A stretch of 64,000 nucleotides of DNA, from the NCBI GenBank assembly GCA_009760855.2, contig WPIO01000057.1, positions 1-64,000 on the forward strand, in the 5' to 3' direction. The notes beneath the pieces were generated by a model that saw only the letters and a program-made list of their open reading frames with translations, was not told the origin of the DNA and made no database searches. Below are positions 11,512-24,530 of this stretch, piece by piece (position 1 is the stretch's first letter; each line of letters opens with the position of its first letter). The DNA comes from Cristatella mucedo (taxonomy: Eukaryota > Bryozoa > Phylactolaemata > Cristatellidae). The position numbers and the translations under genes are program-made.

Positions 11512-14354
11512 AACTTTTTTAATTTCACCAGAAAAATTGGCTCAAGTAGGTTAACACGATCTTCAGCCTAAAAATCATAAATGCGGGTTTGCAAAATTAT
11601 ACCATGAGTTGACTGAATCTATAACTCATTGAATAATACCATAAATACGATTAAGTTCAATAAACATTTTTATTTTATCAGCAAAGTGAGTTTAATCCCA
11701 AGGATTTGATTATCTATGTGACACTGCTAAGTAATAAATTATAATCACATTTATGGCAGAACTGCACTAGATTAAAATACGCGAGAGAACTGGTTGTTTT
11801 GTGAGTCAAACTCATACCTTGGGGTACTTTGAAGCAGTAATTTTTATGCCGTTATTTCTCAACATCAAAATTTCCGAATTGTTAGCTCAAAATTGGAACT
11901 ACTCACAGTCGTTTGGCTATAGAAAGAGGTGCGTCAAAACTTAAAACTCTGAACTCAAACTTTTACTACATCTAAAATAAGGCCACAAGCCGTTCCAAAT
12001 GTTTGATATTGACCGTATAACTTTTCCGACACTGTGGTAAGTTTTAAAATTTTACTTATTCTAGATTAAAGCCGTGGGTAGTCTTCTGGTTGTGCCTCGC
12101 TACTCTGGTTTGTACACTACGGGCTTATATGCATCGCGATTGTGGATATTCTAAGAATGGAATGTATGGTCATCCAGTAAAATAGGTGCGTCAGCCTGTT
12201 ACCGGTGAACAGTCTGTGTACACGAATGCTGGTGACTAAAAGAAACCATAATGTGAAGCCACTTTTCTTCGCTCAACAAGAAATAACTTCATATTTAAAT
12301 TCAATATTTATAAATGAGACACGAACAAAACTCGCTGGGTCAAAATTCAGAATCATATGGTCGATCTTTGCGACTTTCAAGTTGAATAAAAAATTAAATA
12401 CGAATAAATAAGTATTTAATAAATTAATAATAAAATAATAAATATTTAATAAAAAATAAAGAATACATATTTAAATACGACTCAAACCCGCTCAGCAGGT
12501 TTGAGTCGTATTACGGACGAAACTTAGCGTTGCCTGATGAAGGTCTGATAGTAACCTTAATGGCACTTCTGACTCTTTACATAAGATGCTTGATAATGAT
12601 CGGTTAATTTCTGCGTCGAGCATAGAATACTATGTTTAGCATCTATGGCGACCAAGAAAAGGTTTCGGTACGACGTGAAACTAGTTGCCTACCCTTTAAG
12701 AGTTCTAAATGTTAAGCAGGTTAAGGTGTAACCTGCTATAATTTTTGTTCAATAAATATCAATTAACCGCAATTACAATCTTTAAGGAGCTTTAATAACT
12801 TTTACTCTGGAATAACCAAGCTTGAACGAGACGGAGCTTAAGCCCCCCCCCCCGTAACTCTTGATATACCAAGATACTGCAACGTTATCATCAGCAGAAT
12901 ATATACATCTCCAATAGGAGGAAAATATTGATATTTCGAGCAATTAATATATTGCCATGGTCCTCTGTTTTCGTGAAGGCTACGTGCATATTTAAGCTAC
13001 TAATGAGTATCACCACCGAATAACGTTAGTGTAAGCCTACTTCATGCTATTTATAAATGATTAACTGTGCTGCTATTTGTCATTCGCCTTGCAGATACTT
13101 TGTTCTTCTACTTCTAGGTGATGGAATTGTTCATGAATTTAAAACGTTGACGAAAGAAATTGCAGACAACCACCATCGCGTGGATGTAATTTACAGTCGT
13201 CGCATTCTGCAGTTTTAATGCAGCTTAGTCACTTCACCGCCCTATTGACTCAGCTATTGCATCATCTCTACGTTCGCTTTAAAAAAAATAAGACTCTTGG
13301 CAACCTTGTGCATATCACAAGCAGTTAGAATTTTAGTGAAATTCAGGAATCTCTCTACATTGCACCGATTAGGAGTTGTAATTGTTCCCAAGTTACAGAA
13401 TTAGTGGCGATACAGAACAAGTTAGGAGTGACATTAATTCTCTACTGCCATATCTAACGGTTATGCACTAGCTTAACGGGCAAGTTGTTCGCTTTGTAGT
13501 TATTTAATCATTCTTACGGTGTTGCTCATTGCAATTGCATACCGTCTTACTAGCAGCCTCCCAACTCCATCCGGGCACATCACTGAATGTGGATTAGAAA
13601 ACAATTTTCATAAAAATATGCAAAGATGGGTAGCATAGCAATGAATGGTGCAAGACATTTCTTATTTTTTCTATTACAGTTCGAACTACTTTTAAATCCG
13701 TTGTCATCATGACTAAGCAAATTCTGTATCACGCTTTAAAACGGACGTCTATATTTCATAAACCTATTTAATAACAGTAACCTTTCATATTCGTTACCCG
13801 AAGGATATTCATAATTCTATAATTTTAGTTATGCCGATTAGCAAAGCAATTCTTAGGATTGTTCTTAAATTCACATTATTTTTGCTTCTAAAACTATTAT
13901 AAAATAGCTAATACATCTGAGGTTTTCTAGGGTGCTTTAAAATGTTTATCAATATTATTACGAAGCTTTACTGGTGATCCAAGAGATAGGAAATCTCTTT
14001 TAAAGTAGTCTCGAGATGGCTGTAAGATTAGCAATGCTCAGTGGATAATTAAAGAGATGGTCGAATGCTTCAAACGCTGCATAAAACAGAGCAAAATACA
14101 AACGACCACAAGCAATAATGCATAGCCACCAACTCCACCTTATCACAAGTACGGAGTCATAAATCTTTGATCTCACAATGCATGCTCTAACCAGACAGAC
14201 GAGTTGGTAGGAGTGATTAGAAATGTCCTGGTCTACAGTATGTTATGACTATAGCTTCATGCAAGTTAGAGCCATCAAGCCCATTTCAGCTGGTCGCATG
14301 ACCACCAGGATATTTCGAGTAAAAAATTAGTGTTTACAGCAGTAATCAGAACTT
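11512..14354. other. AT-rich intergenic stretch
   Basis: There is no gene that I can support. It holds an AAT/TAA-rich run at about 12380-12470, a perfect hairpin at 12474-12512, and a run of 13 C at about 12843. Confidence 0.45.
12474..12512. repeat. Perfect 15-bp inverted repeat (hairpin)
   Basis: AATACGACTCAAACC (12474-12488) and its exact reverse complement (12498-12512) enclose a 9-base loop CGCTCAGCA. It follows an AT-rich run. It could be a fold-back remnant of a mobile element or a structured RNA; nothing else points to either. Confidence 0.6.
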
Positions 14355-14440
14355 TTACGGCATACTAGGTAAGGCAGCTGTTTTTCAATACCTTGGTTCA
14401 GAGGTAGTTGGCTGACATCCTGCTGTGGGAAAGCCTTTGT
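14355..14440 (+). mobile_element. SINE family S1 head fragment
   Basis: GCATACTAGGTAAGGCAGCT, then ACATCCTGCTGTGGGA, match the head and B-box region of S1. The body is missing. It lies just upstream of a LINE-A fragment. Confidence 0.45.
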
Positions 14441-14484
14441 GGCCAATCCAAAGGTTGGTAATTAGCTAGACGTGCTGTGCAAAT

Positions 14485-15095
14485 AAATGCTAATAAGTTC
14501 TTAGGACGATGCGATCTTTTTGAGCGTGGTGATTTGACGATTTGTCACCTTTTCAAAAGTGCTTGGATGGCTGCCAGTGGATCAACGGATACAGAGCAAA
14601 GTTTTAACAGTGATCCACAAGACCATCAACGGCCTTGCTCCTCTGTAAGTAGCAAAACTACAGCACCAGTTTTAATTCTTCGTGCCTGCATTAACTGTAC
14701 AGACAATAATTTAGCTATTCCATTGCTCCACTTATAGACCGTTATCGACAGAAGCTTTAGCTCTAAAGGTCCGAGACTATGAAACTCGCTTCCACAATCA
14801 TTTGGCAATGACAACAACTCTCCTGCTGCCTACCATGGCTCATCCTGTGTAGCGGCCCTGAGCTGCTACTTCCATGTTACTCACTCTATGAATCGCTCTC
14901 CGGAATCTGCTATGCTTCCCACTTTTTGTGTTTGTGTCATATTAGGTCTGTTGGCTAACGAATGCGTACAGAAAGCCACTTAGGCAGCAAGTGAGCTTTA
15001 CAAAAATCTCCCGTGTTACACTCACAGAGTCTTTATCTCTTGTGGAGTTGCAGACGGAGATAAATTAGTCTCCATATTACAATACTAAGATCTCG
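14485..15095 (+). mobile_element. LINE-A 3' fragment
   Basis: Broken translations match the C-terminal part of the LINE-A reverse transcriptase as seen at 45255-45972 (TDNNLAIPLLHL resembles VDNKLAVPFLRL; GPRL..SLP). The 3' UTR follows (GTTACACTCACAGAGTCTTT, TGTGGAGTTGCAGACGGAGA). Several stops and indels are present. Confidence 0.7.
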
Positions 15096-17798
15096 AATTA
15101 GAAGGCTGGTGCAAGCAGTGCAGTGACTTCACACCAGAGTGAGGATCTTGAAATACATGCAATGCTTCTCAGATAGGCAGTAACTTAGCAAAGCAGGTTG
15201 ATATGGAGCGTACTCTTTAAACTTCAACCGGTTTCGACACTGAGCAAATTCCTCTTGGCTGCCAATATGCCCGCAGCATTGCTAAATCAGTTAGTGGTTA
15301 AGTACGATTAAGTGTTATTTTGGTCGAAGCCTAAACTGGACATGTTCATACTTCCAGCAACGCTGGGACTTATTCTTCAATATACCATCAGGTCTGAGTT
15401 AGCTAGAGATGATAATAAAGAGAGTTCATTATTAAAATGACGGGTCTTTTAAAATTAGTATGCCTTAATTCCAACATAATGTAAGGTAATGTGCACTTGA
15501 AACACGATAGGAGACCGAAATAAGTCTTGAAGCTATTGATTGACACCTCTAAGTCACAAGGACACTGGAAGTAACGCACCTGAGCATATAGTACACTGCT
15601 GACGTTGGGAACTCTTAAAGAAAAGTCATTTACTGCATAAACACTAGCTGTTTACCTTTAACCTAATACAAACCTCTCGAAGTAAACATAGCAGCCAGTT
15701 ATTGGCTGTGCAAGATGTACCTATGCGTATAGAGTTGAGCTTAAAAAGTATGTAGTGGTCAACATTTGCTGTTGGTGGGTTTCAATTTGATCTGGGATTC
15801 CGTAATATGCAATGATGCACATTTCTAAAAATGTCTTATCTTGCCAACTGGCTCAGGAGTGATCTGGTCACCATACTTCTGAAGATGGTACTGCTGGTAA
15901 CCATTAATAGTCGATGAAGATTGCCCATAGCAGTATGGCCATGAGTTAGGCTAGCAGGAAAGTGCCTTACCATGTATACTAATACGAATATTATTGAAGC
16001 CGTGATGGTTGATGTTCGCAGGTATTTTTGGCTGGTGGTACGGCCAAAACTTCTAGCTTCGTTCGCTGACGCCAAGACTTTTTTAAGTAAACTGAGCCGC
16101 TTGGGAATATTAAATAAAAACATCGATCAGAATTAAAAAATAACAAACGAAGCCATTTGCATTTAAGTTCAGTGGCTGTTCATTCACAAAAATGAATTAT
16201 CTAAATGTTTGCCATTGTTGCCAACTGCAAAGCCTCCTTACTAATGATATCTAAGAAACAACACTCCCACCTCAAGGTCGCCTGCTGGTCCAGCAATTCA
16301 GGTTTGCTGGGTGAATCTGCGATGCTGCTGATGAATGCTGAGGTATGCTGGACTGACAGAGTCAGCTGCCTGGCCGAGCTTTGCAAGGCGACAGCATTCA
16401 TTCTCCTCAATGTTTGTCGCAGCAGTCCTCGAGCTTCACTTTAAATCGTACGATTCATTACACATCCTCTGACCATTACCTGGTTCCCCAAGCCTAAGCT
16501 GCTTAGCGGAAGTTTGATTGAATTTTTAATACTGCACTACTATCTTTTTCAATCCCATCTAATAGTTATATTAAGATAATATCACTACCTGTGTACCAAT
16601 CCAGATTCTTCACTGGAATCTGCATGAAGCCAATCAATGTTTGTGTGGATGGGGAGCAACAGCTCAACTAAAGTAGCACGGTAAAGAAACGAAGTGACAC
16701 GAGCCACAGAAAAATGTACCAACTGAAATTGCGTGAAACAATGAAAAAGAGAGTCACAAATAGAGAGAGAGAGAGAGAGATGTAGAGATAGTGACAGAGG
16801 GCGAGAGAGGGCGAGAAATAAGGTGAAAGAGAGAGAAAAAGAGTGACAGGGAGAGAGACAAATATAGATAGACAAAGATTGGACCTACGGTGGTAAGGCT
16901 AACGGCTTTTCTCAGAAGTAGTTTTACTTCGTAATCATTTACCAATTTTTCAAAGTGGTAGTCATTGCAAACGCACGTCACCCTGCAAGTTTTAAGTCAC
17001 TTCTCAAACGTGCATCGCAGGCTTCAGATTGGAAAGTAATCATGTGAAATCAATAACGAAAAGTGTGTATTGTGCTGGAGACTTACACGAAACATCCTTT
17101 AATTGTGTAATATTTCGGAAACCACGGTGAAATTCTTCGTTATTACTGAAAATTGTGTGCTATATCTCTTCCACACTCATTATTTCTGAAGTCCCATGAA
17201 AATGTGCTGCCAATATTTAGCCAAACTACTTGTACGGAGTACCGATTGACATAGCAGCTGTCCTTAGTAAACCTCGTTTGACACGGTTGCTATAGATCGA
17301 GAAACGCTTTTCAAAAGTATTTTCCAGCATCAGCAAGGACTCGGGCTGCTGCCCACGTATGAAGTACCATGTACGAGTTACAACATTGCTGTAATATTAC
17401 CTGCCGGTGAAGGCTTCCTCAGTGACGAATTAATAACGATGTAGACTCCTGATCATTCAACAAGGTAAACGTGAATGGTAACTCTAGATATTTCAACCGA
17501 CACTAATTAATGGCCTGATTAGCAGCGACTAAATTAGATAGTAAACTTATTCAAGGAACTGATGCAGTTGCATAGGTGTTAGAGGCGCATACATTAAGTG
17601 GGTAGAGAAGCTGTTTCCAGCGAACATACAGTTTGAAAATCTGAGTACTGGTGGATATACTTGACCCTAATGTTGTTATTGAAATTAATAAAAACAACTA
17701 TTGCTTTGATTGCGAATGCATAGCATTTATAGAGCACACTTATTACCTGCAGAATTGTGTTCTCAGAGTGTTTGATTTGAAAACTTTGCTTCAAATAT
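15096..17798. other. Intergenic stretch with a GA-rich tract
   Basis: A degenerate GAGA tract lies at about 16758-16875 and explains the Ser-Leu-rich minus-strand frames there. I see no gene or known mobile element in the rest. Confidence 0.4.
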
Positions 17799-17965
17799 TT
17801 TATTGCAGACAAAGGCCGACAAGCTTGAATTTCACGAATAGCATGTTTGATGTTGGTCTTCCACCTTCACTGTGCAATACCACATGCTGAGCCAGGTGCA
17901 CCAATGCTGTTTTACCAAACAGGGTCGCTACTCTGTCTACGATATCCTTAAAAACCACGTATAGC

Positions 17966-18361
17966 TTATCCGAGCATTTGCTTTGCAACATCTGCAGCCT
18001 TAGAAGCATCAATAAAAAATCTCTTAGCGTCTTCGTCATCTAAAACAAAATTTGTATTTCTTAGACGAATTCAAGCAATCATGCTATAGTATTATTCAGA
18101 AAATTGCCATTGCAACTGCTCAGCTTAAAAGTAGTTGACCTAATTGATCCGAAGCTTCACCACTCAGTTGGACATCTTGTCTTGTTTCCTAAAAACATAG
18201 TTTGTCCAATTGTATGTTTATTATGTAATCAGATTAGATTTTTTATTCAGGTGAAGTCTGCGAACAAGCGCAAACCTGCTATTGCACTTACCGGATCAGT
18301 TTCAGCTGCTACGAGCTCCACACAGAAGGCACAAAACCACTGCTGCAGCTACTAGCTTCAT
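17966..18361 (-). pseudogene. Prepropeptide gene copy 2 (signal, acidic spacer, KR, 17-codon peptide)
   Basis: Exon 1 (18292-18361) starts ATGAAGCTAGTAGCTGCAGC and encodes a signal peptide beginning MKLVAAAVVLCLLC. It is 70 bp against 69 in copy 1, because one extra base near 18312 shifts the frame. It ends at GTAAGT. Exon 2 (18140-18188, 49 bp) follows TTTTTAG and encodes an acidic spacer. Exon 3 (17966-18039, 74 bp) follows TTGTTTTAG and encodes DDEDAKR, then a peptide starting FFIDASK and ending in Leu-Gly before TAA. Introns are 103 and 100 bp. AATAAA (17799-17804 on the minus strand) lies about 160 bases past the stop. Exon lengths and phases equal those of copy 1, while the final peptide differs. 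One base may be a sequencing error, in which case this is an active gene. Confidence 0.65.
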
Positions 18362-20174
18362 GGAATCTAAAATTATAGTAGAAATCACATCGAATGCATT
18401 CTAGTGTTAAGAACAGAGGATCGTAAACCAAGTTGAATGTCGAAACATTTAGGGTAATTTTGAGTTGTTCTTTACATTTTGAAGCATATATTAATCTCGA
18501 ACAGTTACTCAGTTGAGGACATTAAGAGGGAAAATATGGTCACTAATCGGCAAAAACGTAGCAAGTACAAAGAAAACTAAAAGTGCAATAACATTTGAAA
18601 AAGGCCTTTACACGGTTAGGGCAGCGTTTATTAACCTAGTGGTCGCGACTACAGTGGGGGTCAAACGACCCTTTACTGGGGTCGAAAATGACAATTTACA
18701 AAACCAGCCTATCCTACTTTTGCACGTGATAATTTTGCAGTTCCATGGCCGCCATAACGAGATTAGCTGTATTCAATGGTCGAATCTTTGTGATGATTGA
18801 GAACCACTTAATTAAGCATTAACAATGAGAATCAAGTCACCTGCAAGTCGCAAACAGCGAGATAACTATTTCTAGCTTACCGAAACGAGCAAATACCTGC
18901 AAATCAGGTTAATTTACTGGAAGGCAGTCCATCTAAAGGAAAAGAAAGTTCTGAAATTCGACGCATGAACTTTTACTACAAACAAACTGCAAGTGAGTGC
19001 TGTTTGTAGAAATGAAAAAGAAAGTCATAGCTTTCAAAACGCACTTACTTGGTATGCTTGCTGATTGCAGATTCAAGATGCTGCTTGATTTACCGTGTAT
19101 CCGAGTACTATTTTTGCTACCACATGTGCTTATATCTATTCGGAGTCCGTTACTTCTAAGAACATTAGGCAGGGAGCAAACAACGACGGTAGCTGCCTGA
19201 TCGGGGTTTCCTGTAAACAGTAGGGATACCAATTTACCTGTGACTACTATAGATCAGAATCCATTGCAACTCTAGCCAAGCTTAAACATTGACTCTTGTT
19301 TCTTCGTCCCGGCCGTCATACTAATCGCGAATAGAAATAATTAGGTTTTAGCACTGGTGTAATAATGTCGGATTCCTCGATCCTTGCAGTTAGCAAGTCT
19401 CAAGCTTCAGGTAATTCTTCGTTTTACCTACAGCAAGATAAGCGGATATCCTCTAAGCTACTTCTGCTGCTGAGAAAATATTAATCATAGCAATACGCAC
19501 GTTAGGGAACCCTCAGAAAAGTTGGTCTCTTTCTAGGTGCTCTTTGTTGGCTTGCTCCAAGAGCCTGGAAATTGTTATTTATCAAGCGTGCTAAGAATAA
19601 ATATGGGAGCTTCTTTCCTTTGCCCTTTTATGAAGTGCCTAGAAAGAGATCAAGTTGGCTGAGGGTGATTTATTTAGTGTGTTATCATGATTGCTGTTAA
19701 AGAGGTAATGCAAGGTCTTCCAAAATTTTAGAATGTTACCATTACTGGAAAATCACTTATTGAATTCGAATATTATTTCGATACATTTGCCGATTTTTTT
19801 GTTCCTCTGGTTCGCCAAAGATTTTAAAACAGCCGTATAAAAGTAACATACCTGTCTTAGCAGGTTCTCATACTTGGTACTTTATAGTAGGTCGAAATGT
19901 TCAGAGTTAATTATTGGGCCAAATTAGTCGTCGATTGTAACGAAACTATTCGAAAATAACCCCAACATTAGCATACCTTAAACGAGCGAGTGTTCAATGG
20001 ACAAGCTCACAAGGTCTCACTCTTTGGGCTTGTAATTCGTTAACTAACTATATTGTATTCCGATTGATTAGGTTCACTGCTATCCAAGTACGTATCTTGG
20101 AAACATTTATATCAAAGGAATGAGATGATGTTTAACTAGAAATAGGCTCGGAAAAAGTTATAAATTATTTATAT
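18362..20174. other. Intergenic stretch with a weak LINE-B tail
   Basis: Positions 19620-19690 hold a weak plus-strand match to the LINE-B tail (AGTGCCTAGAAAGAGATCAA). No gene is supported elsewhere. Confidence 0.4.
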
Positions 20175-20310
20175 AGCGTGCCATGAGCACACAATCTCTA
20201 CTCAGTTTCTTCAAATTGGTACCTTCAGATTGGGCTCCAGCCCACGACCTCAGCCAGACCTTAGTCGGGGCGAACACTTTAGCAGCTGAATCGCACCAGC
20301 TTGGGACTGA
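20175..20310 (-). mobile_element. SINE family S2 copy
   Basis: On the minus strand: AGCTGGTGCGATTCAGCTGC, then GACTAAGGTCTGGCTGAGGT, GTGGGCTGGAGCCCAATC and GTAGAGATTGTGTGCTC. It aligns over most of its length with 20870-21005 and 285-410. Confidence 0.6.
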
Positions 20311-20869
20311 AAAATGTGATGATTGGGACTAGATGAGACCCTTCAGGGCGGCGATGCACCGAGTTCGCTGAGAAGTGATGAGGAAGTCCGGTGGTGGTAG
20401 CTGACGATGTAATTTAAACTCGTGCAGCATTTCATCTAGGTATAGTCGAGCCAAGCCCTAGTGGGTGTCATGGCTTAGAACTAAATCAGAAACAGTTTTA
20501 GGCATCGAATCAGGCTTTTAACTTTGACATTATCATATACTTGGTGGAAATAAATTTCAAAAAATATGAATCTAAATCGGAAAATATGAGTAAATATCAT
20601 CATTTTTAGTAGTCACGAGGCGATTGCTAGCATTGCAAGACTTAATTTTGACGGACAACATAGGACATTCATACGGCTTCTTCAAATAGACTCAAACATT
20701 TTAAAATTGAGTGAGCATCAAGCTATAATGGTATTGGTTTATCAGGAGCTAAGTGTGAACTCTACAAACAGGCTTATCGTGGGCCCCTGTGATTAATGTA
20801 AAGGTTGATGGCAAATATTTTTACAAGTGTATACTTACGATAGATATATATGTAAATTTAACTTAATTA

Positions 20870-21005
20870 ATTTATATGGAGCGCCAAGAGAACCTAATCT
20901 CTATTTATGCACTTCACAAATGCCTTGGGGCTCGAGACCACGACCTTAGTCAGACCTTGGTCAGGGTGAGCCCCTGAACTGCTAGACCAAACCAGCTCGG
21001 CGATG
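20870..21005 (-). mobile_element. SINE family S2 copy with LINE-B-like tail
   Basis: On the minus strand it begins GAGCTGGTTTGGTCTAGCAG, with a box A-like TGGTCTAGCAG. It has a B-box-like GGTCTCGAGCCCC and then TAGAGATTAGGTTCTCTTGG. That final part copies the LINE-B 3' tail, as expected of a SINE mobilised by that LINE. Confidence 0.65.
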
Positions 21006-22174
21006 CTCGATAAAGAACCTGTTACTTATTTTTGACTGTGCCAGTAACTTAGAATGTTTGCCTCTTACCTTCTCACTTTTTCACAGTGTGTTTTTTACAA
21101 AAGCTGAATGATTTACGAACCCTGAAAGTTGAACCCACAAAAAATACATCTCAACTCCAACATAAACCGATTGTTGAACTACGTGAAAATGCCAATTTGT
21201 AATAAAATAAAGATTCTGCTCAACCATAGATGCAATTTTCCATCATGTTCCATTTCTCGCAATTATTGCTTAGGTATCAATAGCATACCGGCCTTACAGT
21301 TTTAAGCAGTAAGGAAATTGTAGACGATCTTATTAGGGTATTTATGAGGAACTGCAATAAAGTAAGATGAGTAAAAATAAGTAAAAAACCGAATAGATTT
21401 TCTTGATATATATATATATATATATCATCTCAATATCCTAAGTGCCTTAGTCATCTCGAAACAACTGTTGGCAAGAAGCTACCCAGGCCAAAAATATTCG
21501 CTTTACCGGCTGCGAATAATATCGACAAACATCTACATTAAGGGTTTTAATAATATTCAAATTCGCAGACATATTTTAGGCACTTCCCTGCCAGCCTAAC
21601 TCATCGCCCAACTGCACCGGTCAATCTTCATCAGCTAAAGGTTACCAGCAGTGCTAGCCACAGAAAGAGTGTGACCTAATCATTCATGGACCTTATTTCC
21701 CGCATCAGTGGTTTGCAGTTGCAGAGCACGTGATTTGGAGTCAGACTTTCCCTGAAGCAGAGCAGGTAACAGGAATTCCCTTCAAGATCAAAGTGCTAGC
21801 CCATTATATGCACCAACTAGTGGAGTGGAAAGTTCAAGATGGCATTAGGTAGAGTCACTGAAAACACTGGTATCCTATACCTTTAAAATCTTTTACCTAT
21901 GACAGTCTTCAATCATGACTTGCAGAAGGTAAGGAGTTAATGTGTTGATTTGCCTAGCATTCACAACCATTCCAACAGAAAAATAAATATAAACTATGGC
22001 GCCTGACTATTTTCACTTATGGATTGTTTAATGTCGAACCTTTACAACAATATTTAGATTGGTCCACTATGTATTAAGTGCATTATAAAATACAGTTAGT
22101 GAATTCTGTGCAATTTATTTGATCTCGGGAGCCACACTGAGGCGTGCAATAGCCTTGCCTGCATGTTTTCTCCT
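21006..22174. other. Intergenic stretch
   Basis: A short (TA)9 tract lies at about 21408-21425. No gene or known repeat is seen. Confidence 0.4.
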
Positions 22175-22510
22175 ATACTCTGTCTCTGTCTCTGTCTCTG
22201 TCTCTGTCTTTGTCTCTGTCTCTTTCTCTGTCTCTGTCTCTGTCTCTGTCTCTGTCTCTGTCTCTGTCTCTGTCTCTGTCTCTGTCTCTGTCTCTGTCTC
22301 TGTCTCTGTCTCTCTCTGTCTCTGTCTCTGTCTCTGTCTCTGTCTCTGTCTCTGTCTCTGTCTCTGTCTCTGTCTCTGTCTCTGTCTCTGTCTCTGTCTC
22401 TGTCTCTGTCTCTGTCTCTGTCTCTGTCTCTGTCTCTGTCTCTGTCTCTGTCTCTGTCTCTGTCTCTGTCTCTGTCACTGTCACTGTCTCTGTCTCTGTC
22501 TCTGTCTCAC
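22175..22510. repeat. (TCTCTG)n hexamer repeat, about 56 units
   Basis: The tract is nearly pure TCTCTG, with a few TCTTTG, TTTCTG and TCACTG variants and one two-base slip near 22312. It reads open in several frames on both strands (Ser-Val, Leu-Cys, Glu-Thr), so the 125-205 codon open frames here are artefacts. Confidence 0.97.
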
Positions 22511-24049
22511 TTTGCCCTCCTTCTCTCTCAGCGTGTCTGTCGGGGTACATATTAAAAAGACCTTTCCTCGCTATCTCTCTCTTTTTTCAGAGCTGACAGT
22601 GTTTCTTATTAGTGGTAGGAATCGGCAGAGCACGTGCTGCAAGAGCATTAGAGGGCCGTTGCTGAATGCTGACCAGAGATCGGAAGAGCCAGTGCAACTC
22701 AGTGAATTGCCACGAAGCTTACAACGACAATATTAGTAAAATTAAACTAAACAATACAAATAGTGGCAGGCCGTTTGAGCAGCATCCTAAGAGAACATCA
22801 ACATAAAAAAGTCATATTTTCAGGTAACACAGCTAATACAGACCAGAGAAAACTTAGTTGTACAGGTTTGTAATGAGATAGGTTAGAAAGGCTCCGGCTA
22901 TTTATCTGAATAAAATCATGAGAAAGTCTAATTCACTGGAGCAACGGAAAAGCTGATCAGAGTTGAGGCATCGTATCTGTGACTTACAAGTTGCTAGATC
23001 TTTGCCGGCAGACATCATAGATGAAAGCAAGGTCCAAAGTTTTAGTGCATAAAAGCTTAATGCTTGGTGTCGTTATGTAACATTCTACCACTAACCTGCT
23101 TCCTTTAAAAAAAGTTGCAAAACAGGGATTGTTCCATGTATTATTATTATTTTTTTAATCGGAAGCAACCAACAAGGTACATGGAATAGAATCTTTGTTT
23201 TAGCACGATAATTTTCCAATAGTTGTAGCTGCAGCCATGTCGTGATTGGAGTTATTCAAATCTTGTATACTGTGATTATTAATTAGGCAGTCTAATCAAC
23301 CAACTAAATTATAATCTATGTAAAGCCAATGGTTGTGTAATCTCTGCATGATCAAACGTCACTTCCCAAACTTTTTGTTGCTCTAACACTGCAAGTTTGG
23401 ATTCAGAAATCACTGCTGATACATCCTTCTTTTTATAAACTGACAATTTGCACTTTAATTTTTGCAGTGAATAAGATTTGATGTTATATTCATTAGGTCC
23501 ATACGATACTTACTAGCCGTTTCTTCTCTTGAACCCGGCCTTCTTACTCCGCTAGGCTGCTCACGTTCCCTTTGTTGAGTGATGTGAATGTTTTGGCTAT
23601 TGCAGTGGAATGTCACTGCAAGCTTTGATACTTCCGTACAAAATTTAGCTAAAGACCTTACTTATAAAACAATGGCAAACATGTGACTCAAATTGAGACA
23701 CTTTTCACTACCTGACATGCAGAATATTAGCATGTGCTCCTAATGTTTGGCAGTTTTCCTGAAAAAAGCCTTATCCTTCGCAAGCAGGAGTACTGTAACA
23801 TAATACTAATCCTGCATAAGGATATATCATATATCATACTCTTCCTCTCTCAATTTTCACAAATTAATTATGCTGTTCCTCCCACAGTGGATGCAATAGT
23901 GGTTACTGCTCACTGCTATTTTGAACAGCACCTACTCTAGTGGTACTGTGCAATTTCGGGTCACAAACATAAACATCATTTAGTCATGTAACTTCACAGC
24001 AGTAAGTTGTTATTTTGTCTTATAATACGAGAAAACTTCAGAGGGAGTG
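22511..24049. other. Intergenic stretch
   Basis: No gene is supported. A weak resemblance to the LINE-A 3' part near 23550-23600 is too diverged to call. Confidence 0.4.
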
Positions 24050-24530
24050 TAACTGGGGATATGCTGGCCGAGCAAACTTTGAGCATCAGCCTTTTCAATT
24101 TCTGAATTACACTGGGTGTGTCCATAACTGGTTAGTTGGTTTTATCATCGTATAGTTTCAGAAAATTTACTGCCATCTATGTGCAAATGTCATCAATGCA
24201 TGCAGCAAGTGAGTTGAGAGAATTGGTGGTGCTCGACTGCTGGGGGGATCGAATCAAAGGTACAACTGAGTGCCATCCGCATAGAAGTATAAGCCTAGAT
24301 TGTGCTTGGCAACACATCAGCAAGAGGGATAGTATAAACCGTGAAAAGAACCGGACCTAGCAAGGAGCCCCGAGGTACTCCATATTTCATAGGTAGTTCA
24401 GATGATCTTCGTCCATTTACGTCAATACTTTGGAGTCTCCCACTGAGATAGGACAAGAACCACTGCAGAGCAGTGCCAGTGATTCCCAGCTGAGATGAGA
24501 GGAGCTCTAGATGAATTTAGTGATATGGTG
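24050..24530 (-). mobile_element. LINE-B reverse transcriptase fragment, catalytic Asp lost
   Basis: On the minus strand the sequence parallels 32400-32930, including the region around motif C. The motif reads FYADGTQ here, so the second Asp of the usual (Y/F)xDD box is Gly. Stops and indels are present. It covers only the palm region. Confidence 0.7.

Noticed and set aside
18505-18580. Possible fourth prepropeptide exon 3 on the plus strand (EDIK-Arg after TTACTCAG)
   Set aside because: Length to the stop is 68 bp instead of 74, there is no matching exon 2 or signal exon on that strand, and the opposite strand already holds copy 2.
22119-22736. 205-codon frame with long Ser-Val and Leu-Cys runs
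   Set aside because: It is the TCTCTG hexamer repeat read through; several frames on both strands are open for the same reason.
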